Below, one piece after another: positions 11,444-22,975 of a stretch of DNA of 64,000 bases (the first letter of the stretch is position 1; each line of letters starts with the position of its first letter). The notes below the pieces were generated by a model, which was given only the letters and a program-made list of their open reading frames with translations, was not told the DNA's origin and ran no database searches. The position numbers and the translations under genes are program-made. The stretch covers positions 199,082 through 263,081 of the forward strand of contig JBBHKE010001545.1 of the NCBI GenBank assembly GCA_037447655.1, written 5' to 3'. Origin of the DNA: Zygnema cylindricum. Taxonomy: Eukaryota > Streptophyta > Zygnematophyceae > Zygnematales > Zygnemataceae.

Positions 11444-14400
11444 TTACAGATGAGAGAGTGAACACTTTGCATTGTATTCGTCCTCTGTAAGTCTTGTCCA
11501 GCTCGCCAACCGCAAAAAGTCGTTCCATGTACAAAAATCTGAACCCTTAGTTTTCCAAACTCCTTCGTGTAACCAACTACCATTGGAAGGAGGATGGTTA
11601 ACAGGAAGTTGAACCACCTGGTCATTATAAAGTAGTCTCACAAAGTATTTCGTCTTATCTCGCCTTGCCCAAAGCTCGATACTTATAAAGGAAGAATATG
11701 GAGGCCACGTGTCGAGGGAGTGACCCAAAGAAGCTGTCAAAAAACACCGCCGCATTTTCAATTCCTTGTGGAATGTATGGTACTAATTTTGTGTACTAAT
11801 GAATGGTACTAAAGTTTGCTACTAAAGTTTGTGTACAATTTGGTACTAATCTTTCGTAACAATGTTGGGTACTACTGTTTGTGTAATAATGTTTGGGGCT
11901 AATGTTTGGTACTAATGTTTGGTGCTCTATGTTGGTATTGATGTTCGGTACTGACGATGTTTGGTATGAGTGTTTGGTGCTATCGTTTGAAACCAATGTT
12001 TGGTACTAGAATTTGTTACTAACTACGGTTTGGTGCTATTGATTGGTACAAATGTTCGGTACCAACGTTTAGTATTGAAGTTTGGTCCTAAAGTTTGGCG
12101 CTATTTTCGGTACTAAAGATTGGTGGTAATGTTTGGTACTAAAGTTATGGTACTAATGTTTAGCACTAATATTTGGTACTAATGTTTGGCACTAACGTTT
12201 GGTAAATTTGAAGTGACATTCAAATACATTTAAAAAACATCAAAGTGCGCAGGTAGCAGTTGGTTCTGGCAAGAAAGTTCATCTTTTCCGTCAGATGGGC
12301 CAGTAGTTTCTTCAACTTAAAAGGACTACCACACATAATCGGTAGTTAAATGAACAATTGATGAAATGCTTTTCTAAAACATGAACTGACTATTTTAGGC
12401 TTACTTTCTTTAGACAGCACTCTAATTCATACAAAAAAGTAAAACTACCAATTTATCAAAAAGCCAAACAGATATAAGCTGCAAACATCATATAAACAGG
12501 GTTTCCTATTCTCCACTTCTAATTCAAAGCACTCAAGGAACAACATACTCCTCTTGTCATTCTTCCTAACAAAAACATTTGCACAAAAGCACCAAAACTG
12601 AGGCTTTGTACAAAAGTTTTGAAAAGTTATCCTTAAATACTGTCTGACTTCACGACAATATAACAAGAAACAATCCACTTTCCCTTCAGAAAAAAAAAAA
12701 AAAAATTCCGCCAATCCTTTGGAACCCAAAGAGATTATCTTACAAGCGAGAGGCATAAGAGTCGCATCGTGGCCAGAATAAAGAGATAGTCCCGTCGATT
12801 GTTTTCCACGAATAGCACCATCCATGGATTCTGCAACTTCATTTAGCAAACGTCCCATTGCCAGCTGGCATGACTCTTGAGTCTGTTTCACGCAAATATA
12901 TCACCATCCAAAATCCATTAGAGTTGTGACCAGAAGTTGCAAGTCAGTAAATTTCACTTCGAGATTTCACAACGATATTCCACTCGATGCAAATAAAGAT
13001 TTGACGTATTTAAAACTATTTTATGTATTAAAACGTCCAATACCAGAGTGATTCCTCGAATGTGAGAAACCCCTCCTGTGGGAAATCACTATGGATAAAA
13101 GCGACTCGCTCATTGTTGAATAGTTGAGAGAGTCTCGTATAACAATTAGCAGAATCCTATAACATATTCACCGAGGAAAATGCAATTTTTTGATGATGCA
13201 CAACAATTTGTCTCCCACTGTAACTCATATTATTACCAAACCAAACCTGTCGTAAATTATCTGCTTAATTAAAATAAAAAACACTCCTATTCCATAATTT
13301 TACTCTCCAAATGGCATATGGTGGGCGCACTCAATAAGGAGGATTTGAAAACAAAAATAAAGGCATGCTTTACTATCTTGTTCTTGTGGATGCTTTCCAT
13401 TCAATCCCCAGCAAAGAAGGCGTAATATATCACTGTTTGGGGTTTCCATAAAGACAAAGAACCTGAAAATCACATAAAAAGTTTTGCATAGCTGGAAGAA
13501 TGCTTCACTTTCTTCCCTACTCACCGAAAACACAGCCTCATAGTCGCGAGCAAGAAACCTTCTCATCTCTTCCACTCCATTTTGGGACACTTCCTTAGGA
13601 AGAGGCAATCCGTGGGCCAGTCTACAGTCGATGTTGTCAATCACCTGATAGCCATTTCACTCTGTTTCCTAGTTTCAAATTAGAATGAAAAGAAAACAGA
13701 TACAAAATTTAATAGTTTCCATTGGCTTGATAATGACGAAACATTCAATAACCTGATTATACTGCCTGTTTTGTTGCAAATTTTGTTTGTTAAAAAATTT
13801 CTGACTTACATTGCCTGTTCACACATTGCCCATCAGTTTTAACCCTTAAACTTCTTACGCACATGGGCCATGCATTTGTCAAATATGTAACACATAAGGA
13901 TTTTGACCACGGGAAACTGACGATCAAATGCAAATAAAATCCCATGTCCGGGTTCCTACGGTTTCTGAAAACTCACAAGGGTCCATGGAAATCTCCCATG
14001 TAGAGGCAAACCAAAAAAATCCGCAAGTGGTTTCTTAAGGCTCTGATAGACATACGCCACATTTCCATCCCATGCACAACATCAGTTCCACAATAAGTAT
14101 TTTAAGACAACCCACATGGGAAACAAAATATCAGCATAGTTAACAGATGACAGATGACGGATAACAGATAACAGATACAAAAGAACAGAAAACAGAAAAT
14201 AGGTAACAGATAACAAATTTGATAATGGAAAGGGTTGCTAAAATAAATTGAGGAGACAGAATGTAAACGAGCGGCACACTAAGTCTAAGTAAAAAGTCGG
14301 GTAAAAAGTATATGTAAGAAAGTACAAAGTAAGAAAAAAGTTTATAATGGGGTAGGCCCTTGAAATACCTCATAGTTGTTTCTCCAACTCGCGGGATTCT

Positions 14401-17400
14401 TGGTGCTGGAGAGCTCCTTCCATGAAGTTCTCCACACCAATTTGCCCCTTCAAAAGTACCACCCTCTCCAAAATCAAAACCGTGGGATACAAATATTGGT
14501 AGATTAGATGCTCCAAATTTGATTCTTACAAACAAAAAAGACAGAAAAAGTTGCAACCTATTAATTGTTAAGTGAAGGAGAAATCATCAATCTCGGGGAA
14601 AGTGCATCATTTTTCCACATTACTTAAAAAAAAAAAAGGCACGGTTTCAAAAAAATAAAGGCACAATTCCAACATAGATATCAGAGAGTGAGTGCATGTG
14701 ATGTCCCTTTCAGATCACAGTTTTCTACTTTCGGAGCACAACAAGTTGGCAGAAGCTTTAACTTTATGAACACCGAGTTGCATCGATAAATTACGAAAGC
14801 AACACAGTATAATAGCATCCTCTCGTAAGAAATTGACTCAAAACCCCAAAAAGAAAGACAGACAAATTTGATAAAGCATTTTCACGGTTGTATTTTTTTT
14901 TAAGTTGTCACAAAAGGAGGTTAAAAAATAAAAATAAAAACATAGACGAGGTTAACGTTCACACTCGTCTTTACTTGAAGCATTTCTTTCCAGGGTAAGA
15001 GCATAAACTGCTAAAAAGCCTTAAGTTTGAGCTACCGTAAGCATAAGACAAAATCCACAAAGGACAATTTAGTAATACATGATGAAACATATAAAAAGAT
15101 GAGACATTATAGTACCTTGCACAATGATCATTTTCATATAAATTTTCTATCTGGGGATCCCGAATCGATATTGGGATAGTCGATGCCTCCTCTTCAGACC
15201 CCAAGAGTCCCTGGAGAACAAAAAATCCTGAAAAGAAAACACTATCCACAATCTAAAGAATCAATCATTATGTGGGTGTTCAGATGCCCATAATATTTTT
15301 AAAACAATATCAGGTATAATAAAATACATAATAAACAGCATTTAAGTTTGAGAAGGACCTAGCAAGAGGTTCAAAATGCTATTCAGTAAAAATACCTTCT
15401 GGGACCACCAACTGCCTGGCAATAATGTAATTGCAAAAAACAGAATTGCTTAATGATTGGGAAATGCTACCAGTAAACCATAAAATCAATTTATTTATGC
15501 ATTACTCTACCCAAAAATTTGAAGTATTTATGAAACCTCAAAGATAAACATAAAGCTGCCTTAATATCATCATGCAACTGACTAAATTTATATTCGACCA
15601 TGTCAATGAATAGGAGAAACCCAACCTGACAAAAATGTTCGGGGAAAGTCAGTTGAGCGAATTTTAAGAGCTCCTTCCCTACTGTCGGTTTTTTCTGGAA
15701 GGAGAGTGCTGTAGCGCTCCCTTAGCCTTCTGCCTAAGGCTTCTGCTTGCTTAGCTCCTACCCGTACCAAAGAATCGGCAAAAAAAGTCATATTTCCGCA
15801 ACAAAGCAGAAGCATCAACATTTGAAACACCCTCGAAATAAAAATCTCCACATATGAACGCAACCTTTACATTTATGATTCAAAACCATAAAAACAAACC
15901 TCAGCCTTGTGTGCCTAAGGCTTCTGCTTGCTTCCCTCTTATACATGCCAAAACATCGCTTGAAAAGAAAAGGCATCTTTAAGCAACAAAACAGAAGCGC
16001 CATTATTTGATACAGCATCAGAATGAAAAGCTCCAGATACGAACGCGACATTTTGCATAGAACGATAAGATGATTAGCATAAACCCGAAGTTATCGTCCA
16101 TTCTGGTCCATTATAAAGCGACGAAGTCATCAGCTGATATTTCAACAACTTTGACTACTGAGGAGACTATTGCAACGTCAAAGAAAGCCATGAAAAATGG
16201 CAGTTGAGTCTAGGCAAATGAGAAGAGTGTGAAGATATGATTTACAACTACAATGCTAATGGCTGGTCCACAGGAAAAAAAATTGTATCAGATAAAGCCA
16301 CACACCCTTCGTTGTGAGTTGACCGAATGGATATTCAGTTCCCTTGCTGTGAGACAGTTTAGGAGCTTTTTGCGGATATGGTTGTATCTTATCTTCCCAC
16401 ATTTTACTAACTTCTTCCGACGGTTCTCCAAGAAGCATGGGCGTTCGATCTCCATGTCGAAAAAAAACATGAGCCTGTGATGAAACAAAGTCAAAAACAA
16501 TATCCTGTTTTAGATCAGGAATTGCAAACGGTCCATTTACTGCAAGTTAAACCCAACGAGTGAAAAGAACGGGACTGAAACATAGTTCAAAGGTGTGGAA
16601 ACACTACATCTGGTTGGATCATACGCCTACCATGCGGATTTTCCTGGTAAAATACGCGTATAGTATGAGGCAACCACAAAGCGTTTCCATACCTTTTTGC
16701 ACATTAAAACTATGGACTGAAAGAAGCTCAATCCTCAATATTAGTACTAACACTTAGAAGCAATTCCTTAGCTACTCTTAACTGGAAATAACCTTGCAAA
16801 TGCAGGCCCACAACAAATAATGGTGAGGTGAAGGCAAATGTGGTTTAAGTCAAACATCCAATAGCCAATTAGAAAAAGAAAGCCTTCGCTTCTTCATCAA
16901 ACACAAACTGCTCATTCAATGTTCAGACCTTCAGTTACAACAGTATCCGTCAGGCCCAGAAATGCCTGTCTCAGATGTCCATTTGACGCTTTACTAAGGA
17001 CAGCTTCAAAGGGAAATCAAAACTGCCATTGCATAAACATTAGATGCTGGAAAACATTAACATGCATATAAAGATGCTTGCAACAACATATACAATTTAA
17101 ACGCGAATCTTTATTCTAGCAAAAACATGACATTCAGATTCACAAAAGCACTTTTATTTAAGCTACCACATTAAAAGAGGCGGAGGTTTTTGCTCAGAGA
17201 AAAAGATAGAGAATAAAACGAACGGGAGGTTTAACGATTGCCATGTGGCACTTGGTTACACATTTCAGGCTTCATGTGTTGCCAAGCAATGCCGATTAAC
17301 TGTTTATGCTAAAGTAAGATGTTCATTTTTGTCCACTGGAAGTCATTTCTGAAATTGGTAAAACACCAGGCAGTAACAATAGGTGAATATCACTTCATAG

Positions 17401-18745
17401 CGTAATACAACAGTAAATAATTGACAGAATCAAGTAGAATTAACAAACGTACTAACAAAAGTATTAACACACATAATTTACAAAAGTATGATCTGCAATT
17501 ATTCTACAACCGAGAATACATCGTATCAAAGTAGCCATACAAGATCTGTTTGGCGTCAATTCTTGACTTAATCAAATTGACCCTCCAAAACTACCGAGCT
17601 CCTTGTAAAAAAAAATGTGTTCAAACGCCTGTTTACGTTTTACAAATAAAAACTTCAGTTACAAAGGAATTCACGCCCAATGCTCTTCTGTAGAGTGCAA
17701 ATTTCCACAACAAGCTCCAAACATGGTTTTCACGGGATTTTTTTTACCGTTAACTGTAAGATTAAGCATTTGCTTTGGTGCTCCTAAAGCTGACAAAAGA
17801 ATAAGAGTGAAACATTAAGATCAACCAGCAAAATTTGACCCCTTCATTTTTTTTTCATTGAGTTAATTTCACGTTCGTTACTTAAGAAGGGCCATTACAT
17901 CAATACCATACTAATGCTTTAGAATCACATTCTAAGCTCACTAATACTGAAGACCAACCCGTTAAACAAAAAAAAGGCTGAAAAAAAGCGGAGTAAAAGC
18001 AACAACAAAAATCTCAATCTTCAACTCTACCGTTTTATGAAAAACAAAGCGAGTCCAGGAGACTGAAAAGTAGATCAGCCATATTAGTTTCTAAGCTACA
18101 CCATGAATCACAAATAGCGTTGATGTTTTTTTGCCATTTAAATAAACTTTTCTCTGTGAACAGGTGTCCGGTTACCATTTGAAGACCGCTAATCGGAAAG
18201 GTAAGAATCGTACTTTTCCATCACAAAATGAGTTTAAGGCCAATAAAATACTAATAATAACAGCGACACAATATAACGCAACAAACAAAAGCCAAATAAG
18301 CTGGCTACAGCGCAAAAAAAATGCAAGGCACAAACTCAGCACAGATATACAAGAAAATAAAACAAGTTAATAAATACATGCATTCATTACATGCAGGAAA
18401 CAAATGCTCACTGTAAAGCATTTCAAAACATAAACTCAGTAGTGGTAGACAAAAAAGTTGCAGTATCGAGGCACAAAAAAAAAAAAAATCCAGAAAACAA
18501 ATACATTTAAAGAGTTAACAATCATCGAATGTAGAAAACAGATGCAAGATTCATACTTGAAGGAGCTGCAAAGGTTCCTCTCCTTCATAGAGATTCCTGC
18601 TCGCATTAGCTTTCTCCATGGACGCCATAGCAGAAGAAGGTAACAGAGAAGCTGCCGCCATGGCTCCCCCTGCTGCAACAGCAGCTGAGGAAAGAGCCAA
18701 CAGCATGCCACGTGGCACTTTTTCAAACATTCCACGTGGAAGCAT
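11444..18745 (-). CDS. Histidine acid phosphatase, lysophosphatidate phosphatase type 6 (ACP6)-like
   Basis: Nine minus-strand exons fit: 18557-18745, 16306-16474, 15626-15757, 15116-15227, 14369-14463, 13977-14042, 13525-13644, 12744-12882 and 11444-11733. The product is about 436 residues, close to the family's usual length of about 430. The catalytic motif RHGDRTP spans about residues 69-75; its His would form the phospho-enzyme. The second half carries LYSGHDATLMPLA (H332, D333), the proton-donor motif of clade-2 histidine phosphatases. WPPYSSFISIELW, FVRLLYND and a final EDEYNAKCS match the ACP6 group. Exons 1-4 and 6-9 join in phase. Exon 5 carries one base too many, probably in its AAA run near 14378. 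Residues 14-40 are hydrophobic, so a signal or targeting peptide is likely. Substrate is inferred from the group and not shown. Confidence 0.85.
11777..12203. repeat. Minisatellite of TTTGGTACTAATG units
   Basis: About 430 bp made of roughly thirty imperfect 13-15-bp units around TTTGGTACTAATG, with frequent point changes. On the ACP6-like gene's strand it lies in the last intron, between exon 8 (12744-12882) and exon 9 (11444-11733), just upstream of the exon 9 acceptor. Confidence 0.8.
14143..14218. repeat. AACAGATA-type short tandem repeat in intron
   Basis: Repeats of AACAGATA/ACAGATGA with small changes, lying in the intron between exons 5 and 6 of the ACP6-like gene. No other signal. 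Confidence 0.6.
15898..16048 (-). pseudogene. Decayed duplicate of ACP6-like exon 3 and its upstream intron
   Basis: This intronic stretch aligns over about 150 bp with 15720-15865, which holds the start of exon 3 and the intron end before it. Both contain the plus-strand string TGCCTAAGGCTTCTGCTTGC and the run AACAAA(G/A)CAGAAGC. In the phase of the real exon, the copy reads on from AAGCAAGCAGAAGCCTTAGG into a TGA within about nine codons, so it would not give a working product. It lies upstream of the true exon on the transcribed strand and could act as a decoy splice site. Confidence 0.75.
16581..16714. mobile_element. Family C hAT-like MITE in intron 2/exon 2 upstream region
   Basis: A 134-bp element that starts CATAGTT and ends AACTATG, flanked by the perfect 8-bp direct repeat GACTGAAA (16573-16580 and 16715-16722). 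It sits in the first intron of the ACP6-like gene, about 100 bp before the exon 2 acceptor. Its terminal motif is shared with 53212-53365 and 58805-59354. Confidence 0.7.
18700..18745. promoter_or_regulatory. Pair of palindromic G-boxes at the ACP6-like start
   Basis: Two 12-bp palindromes with a CACGTG core, TGCCACGTGGCA (18706-18717) and TTCCACGTGGAA (18730-18741), lie 24 bp apart. They overlap the first 14 codons of the longest frame. G-boxes bind bZIP and bHLH factors. Their position favours translation starting at the later Met (18706, MLLALSS) with the G-boxes in the promoter or 5' leader. Confidence 0.4.
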
Positions 18746-18848
18746 ATTCTTTTGGAACTGTCAGCAACTGGAAACTTAGAGAAGCATCTCAACAGAAGTA
18801 TTGCAAAAATTTGAAGGCTGAAACGCTAATAGCGAAACACGGTGTTAC

Positions 18849-20184
18849 TACACCGCCAATCGTTATTAGCGTTAACAAATTATTAGTGTTAAAAATTAAT
18901 TAGCGTTATTTACGCTAATTTGAGTTTTTCAAAGATTTCGAAAAAAAAAGTTTACTCCAAGGGTGAAGTTCCATTAGGAATTTAGGACATTCTGTAATTG
19001 TACGGCCAACATTACGGAATGCTACAATTTGAACGAAGTTCCATTGCGCAGTCTGTAATCCACGTGTTAGCAAAAGGGTGGTACCACGTAACTATAAATT
19101 TGATATTGAAAATCGTGAAGTATCTTTCACACCGACCAGCTTTAACTTGAAATCTTCATTTGCGTACCATGTACGGGCGGACCATGTCACCGTACAACAC
19201 AATATCTGTACAGTACCCTTTGCAGACGCCCTGACGCCAGAGAACAGCTCTTTTTTTTAGGGTTCCTATTTTTTCGCTTGACGAATGAGCGTTGCCAGAA
19301 ATAGTGTTGCAAATGGGCGTAAACAAAAATAGCGTGACGAAAGTGCGTTACGAGATTTCGTTTGTATTTTTTGTTGGATTTTTTAATGCGTAATTGTGTG
19401 CTAAATTTTTTGATTTTTGTTGGTCGCTTTCTTGACACGTATGCTCATTATCCTACGTGTCGCGACTCAAAATTTTCTGTAATTGGTGATGTACCTCGCT
19501 ATCACCAATAACAGAAACTTTCGAAGCGAATGCTTCGCGAAAAAATATCCAACGGCCATTGTTAACTCCCAGACCTTTGGAGAATATTGGCAAGATTCTC
19601 TGTAATGTTGTTTTCACTTTTCAGGATAAAAAGAAAATAAGAGGTACCGCGTAGTACGGAGAGGTCCGAATCTCTGTAAACAACCTCACTTTTCGTCGAA
19701 TGGAACTTCACCCTAATTGATCCATAACGCCTGATTTGGGTACAACGGATCTGCCATCGGGATCTTCACAGTAAAATAGGTAAAGATACAAAATCTGACA
19801 AACCGTACACCGTCGCGTCCTTTTACTATAATTTATTTTATAACTCTAATTTGGGTTTCCTCTTGTATAAATAATATCTCTGCACTAAAATAGGGACCAT
19901 CTCATTCTGCCTTTTATTCTGAGCGCAGTTTTACGTGCGATCGCGATTATTTTAATCCATATTTCGTACTTTTCTATTTAACAAAGTATCATTTTGTACG
20001 AACTGACACGTCCGTAAACAACACTATTCAATAAAATCATAAATTATAATTATTAAAGCTAATTCACCAGAACCTTAATTAACGTAAAAAAAAATTAGTG
20101 TTATTAATTCTATTTCAGGTTTTGGGGTCAAAAATTGGGGGTGCCGATATAGTGTTCGTAACGCTAATAACGATTGGCGGTGTA
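18849..20184. mobile_element. Family B long composite element, copy 1
   Basis: A 1336-bp element. Its ends are TACACCGCCAATCGTTATTA and TAATAACGATTGGCGGTGTA. Inside it, 18960-19714 has its own inverted ends, AGGGTGAAGTTCCAT and ATGGAACTTCACCCT. It starts only about 100 bp upstream of the ACP6-like start codon. No transposase is seen. The right end is 3 bp from the left end of copy 2. Confidence 0.6.
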
Positions 20185-20187
20185 CTG

Positions 20188-21895
20188 TACACCGTCAATC
20201 GCTATTAGAGTAAAGGAATAAATAGCGTAAAAAAAATTAGTGTTATCAACACTAATCGAGATTTTTTTTTTTAATATATATACTAAGGGTGACGTTCCAT
20301 CAGGCGAAAAGTGGCGTAGTTTACAGAAATCCGCTACAGTCCGTACCAAATCATACCGCCTATTTTGTTTTTATACGAAAATAAACATTACAGAGAATCT
20401 TGCCGATACTCCCCGAAGGTCTTGGAGGTAATGCTGACCGTCGAATGTTCATCTGCGATGAGTTTGCTTCATTTTTTCTGTAACTGTCAACCCACCTCAA
20501 GGAGGTGGGTTGGCAGATACAAAAAAAAAAAATCGTGACACGCTGGACAATTAAGCTACGTGCCATGGTGGAAAACCAACGAAAAATCTTAATATTTGCA
20601 CATGACACGCGGTTTCCAAAATACAACCGAAAATAAAAACGAAATTTCGTAACATCCCCTCGTCACGCTGTTTTCAGTAACTTTTGTTTGTCACACTATT
20701 TATTTCAAAAGACTTTCGTTATGTTCGAAAACTGAAACCCTAAAAAATGAGCTGGCTGAAACTCTAAGACCTCCATAAGTCCTCAGAGTGGACAGCTTCC
20801 AAGAAGCCTCTAGGATAATCCTGACCCCTTTGTGTTTAAGCAAAAATAACTGCCACCCTGGCAGACAAAAACTCTGACCAACTATTTGAAGCAAAGTTTG
20901 TCGGTGCAAACAAATTGAAAGATATTCAATGTTGGATCACAGCTTGCGTGGCGCTGGTCAATTTATAACACGTGGCTTACAGACTCTACGTGATGGAACA
21001 TCGACTCAATCGACCTGGTCTATAGAGTTTGCCGTACAATTACAGAAATGTATGATGGAACTTCACCCTAATTAATCCCTAACTGTAATTTGGGTTGTCC
21101 TGAATAATAAATACCCACCCTTTCGATGTCTACAGTAATACGTGTACCCGTACAAAATATGACAATTTGTACGCCGTCGCGCTGTTAACACGGTCGACGG
21201 ATGAACATATGAGAACGTGATTTTTGCCGACGAGTTTGCGTCTCTTTCTTGCAGTGCACATTCACATGTGTGTTAAATGTCTTTTTATGCCTTTGTAACT
21301 CAAAAAGTACCATTTCATACAGAGATACCATGTCCGTACGTCACACTATTTCCATCGTAGTGTACTTCCATTATTAACGCTAATTGAAAAAAAAACCATA
21401 ATTAGTAGTGTTGGGTATCGAGGACCACTTGCCGATATTCGATATGTACCAAATTTTAGGTACCCGATATTCGATATATCGCTTCGATATATCGATTATC
21501 GAAATATCGCGATATATATCCGATATATCGTATCGACGATATATCGAAAACATTTTTTTTTTTTTTTTTTAACCCCCCCCCCCCCCCCGCGCTCGGGGGG
21601 GGGGGGGAGGCAAAATTTCCGTGCTATTTTCCTACTCTTACTATACGGACACGCAATTTTTGCGATATATATCGCGATAATTTATATTGGTCTCGGTACG
21701 ATATATCAAGGTATCTGCTCGATCGATATTCGATATATCGAATATCGAAATTATCGCGATATGAAACTACCCGATACCCAACACTACTAATTAGAATAAT
21801 GGAAAAAATATAATTATGGATTGTATTTCAAGTTTTTTTTTTGAAAAAAGGGCACCGAATTAGCGTTATTTACTCTAATAGCGAGTGGCGGTGTA
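20188..21895. mobile_element. Family B long composite element, copy 2
   Basis: A 1708-bp element that starts TACACCGTCAATCGCTATTA and ends TAATAGCGAGTGGCGGTGTA. It repeats the organisation of copy 1, including the inner pair AGGGTGACGTTCCAT/ATGGAACTTCACCCT (20286-21069). It is enlarged by the family A MITE at 21406-21786. The hairpin CAACCCACCT...AGGTGGGTTG lies at 20488-20512. Confidence 0.55.
21406..21786. mobile_element. Family A hAT-like MITE with C/G-tract core
   Basis: A 381-bp element with inverted ends TAGTGTTGGGTATCG and CGATACCCAACACTA. The flanks ATAATTAG and CTAATTAG match at seven of eight bases. The interior is dense in ATATCG. At the centre a T-run is followed by about seventeen C, GCGCTC and about fourteen G, which would fold into a strong hairpin or quadruplex. 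It is nested in the family B composite. Confidence 0.7.
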
Positions 21896-22009
21896 TTGTA
21901 CTGATTAGTGATTACTAAAAAGTGGAGAGTTGGATTTGTTGGAACTTGGAAACGTACAACGCTTTTTATTCCAGCATCGGATCCCAACAATATTTAAAGT
22001 GGCCAAAAT

Positions 22010-22227
22010 TACACCGTGTATCGCTATTAATTTTAATGTTTTGCTTGCCACATATAACATCTTTTCTCCGTACACAATCGTCAGATTGTATATTTGACGG
22101 TTGCGTTTGAAAGATAAGAATTCCAGCTTCCAATCAGTGGTATAAAAAAAAAATCGGACAGGTGTGTAAGTAGATTTTTTTTTAAATGGCTAAAAAAATG
22201 TAAGCACTAATAGTGATACACGGTGTA
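22010..22227. mobile_element. Family B fold-back MITE
   Basis: A 218-bp element with ends TACACCGTGTATCGCTATTA and CTAATAGTGATACACGGTGTA. The complementarity continues well inward, so much of the element would fold on itself. It belongs to the same subfamily as 41093-41323 and 57575-57795. Confidence 0.6.
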
Positions 22228-22516
22228 GTTTAATTGCAAAGTGTGGACTTTCTGCTGATTAGTGCTGAAAGGTAAACGCCCTTCATACTGGCGGAGGATT
22301 CTGCCACGTGTTCTCCAGGTTGCACAAATTCTCATCGTCTGATGATGCCGCAGGCTCCTTTGCTGTATTCACATGATGAATGAGATGAGGAAATGAATGT
22401 CTTTTTTTTTGTTTGGACGTGAATCGCCCTTGACGTCATTTAACGTCAACAAAAACATCGCGATGTGATTCATGTTGCCGTACAATTAGGCGCCGATGAC
22501 TCAAATCTGTTTGTAC

Positions 22517-22537
22517 CATTCATTCATTCATTCATTC
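22517..22537. repeat. CATT microsatellite
   Basis: About five perfect CATT units, directly before a family C left end. Confidence 0.7.
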
Positions 22538-22541
22538 GGGA

Positions 22542-22975
22542 CATAGTTCAAAAGTAGGTGAAAGACTGAAAGTAGGCCCATACAATATGCCTATTGTATG
22601 TAAAACATACAACATGACCTTAAGACCCATATTGTATTGGTCGCAAAATGAAAAAAAATAGTAACAGGGTTGAGTTGCACATCAATCGATAGAGAATTAA
22701 ACGTCATGTCTAAATTTTGAAAAACATTCGGACAAAAAAAAGAAAATCAGTGAGTTTTGAGGTTTTTTTTATTCAAACCGTCAGATTTGGACAATCGGAC
22801 GGTCGCTGATCAAAGTAGAGATTCACATGAAAAGCCCATAACACAACTCATCCTACGCCGTGTCAATTCACAAAAAAAATTCGTCCGGCGGCGTGCGCTG
22901 TACTATGATCATACGTAATATTTGTACGTTCGTACAAGAGTGTGCAGAACGCACACACATATAGTATGCTTAGGG
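22542..22975. mobile_element. Family C element, left part
   Basis: Begins CATAGTTCAAAAGTAGGTG and runs parallel to 58805-59280 with moderate divergence, including the CCGGCGGCGTGCGCTGTAC segment and the paired GTACGTTCGTAC. Similarity stops near 22975 and no right terminus follows locally. A matching right end sits at 40898-40980, beyond the LTR array. Confidence 0.6.
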
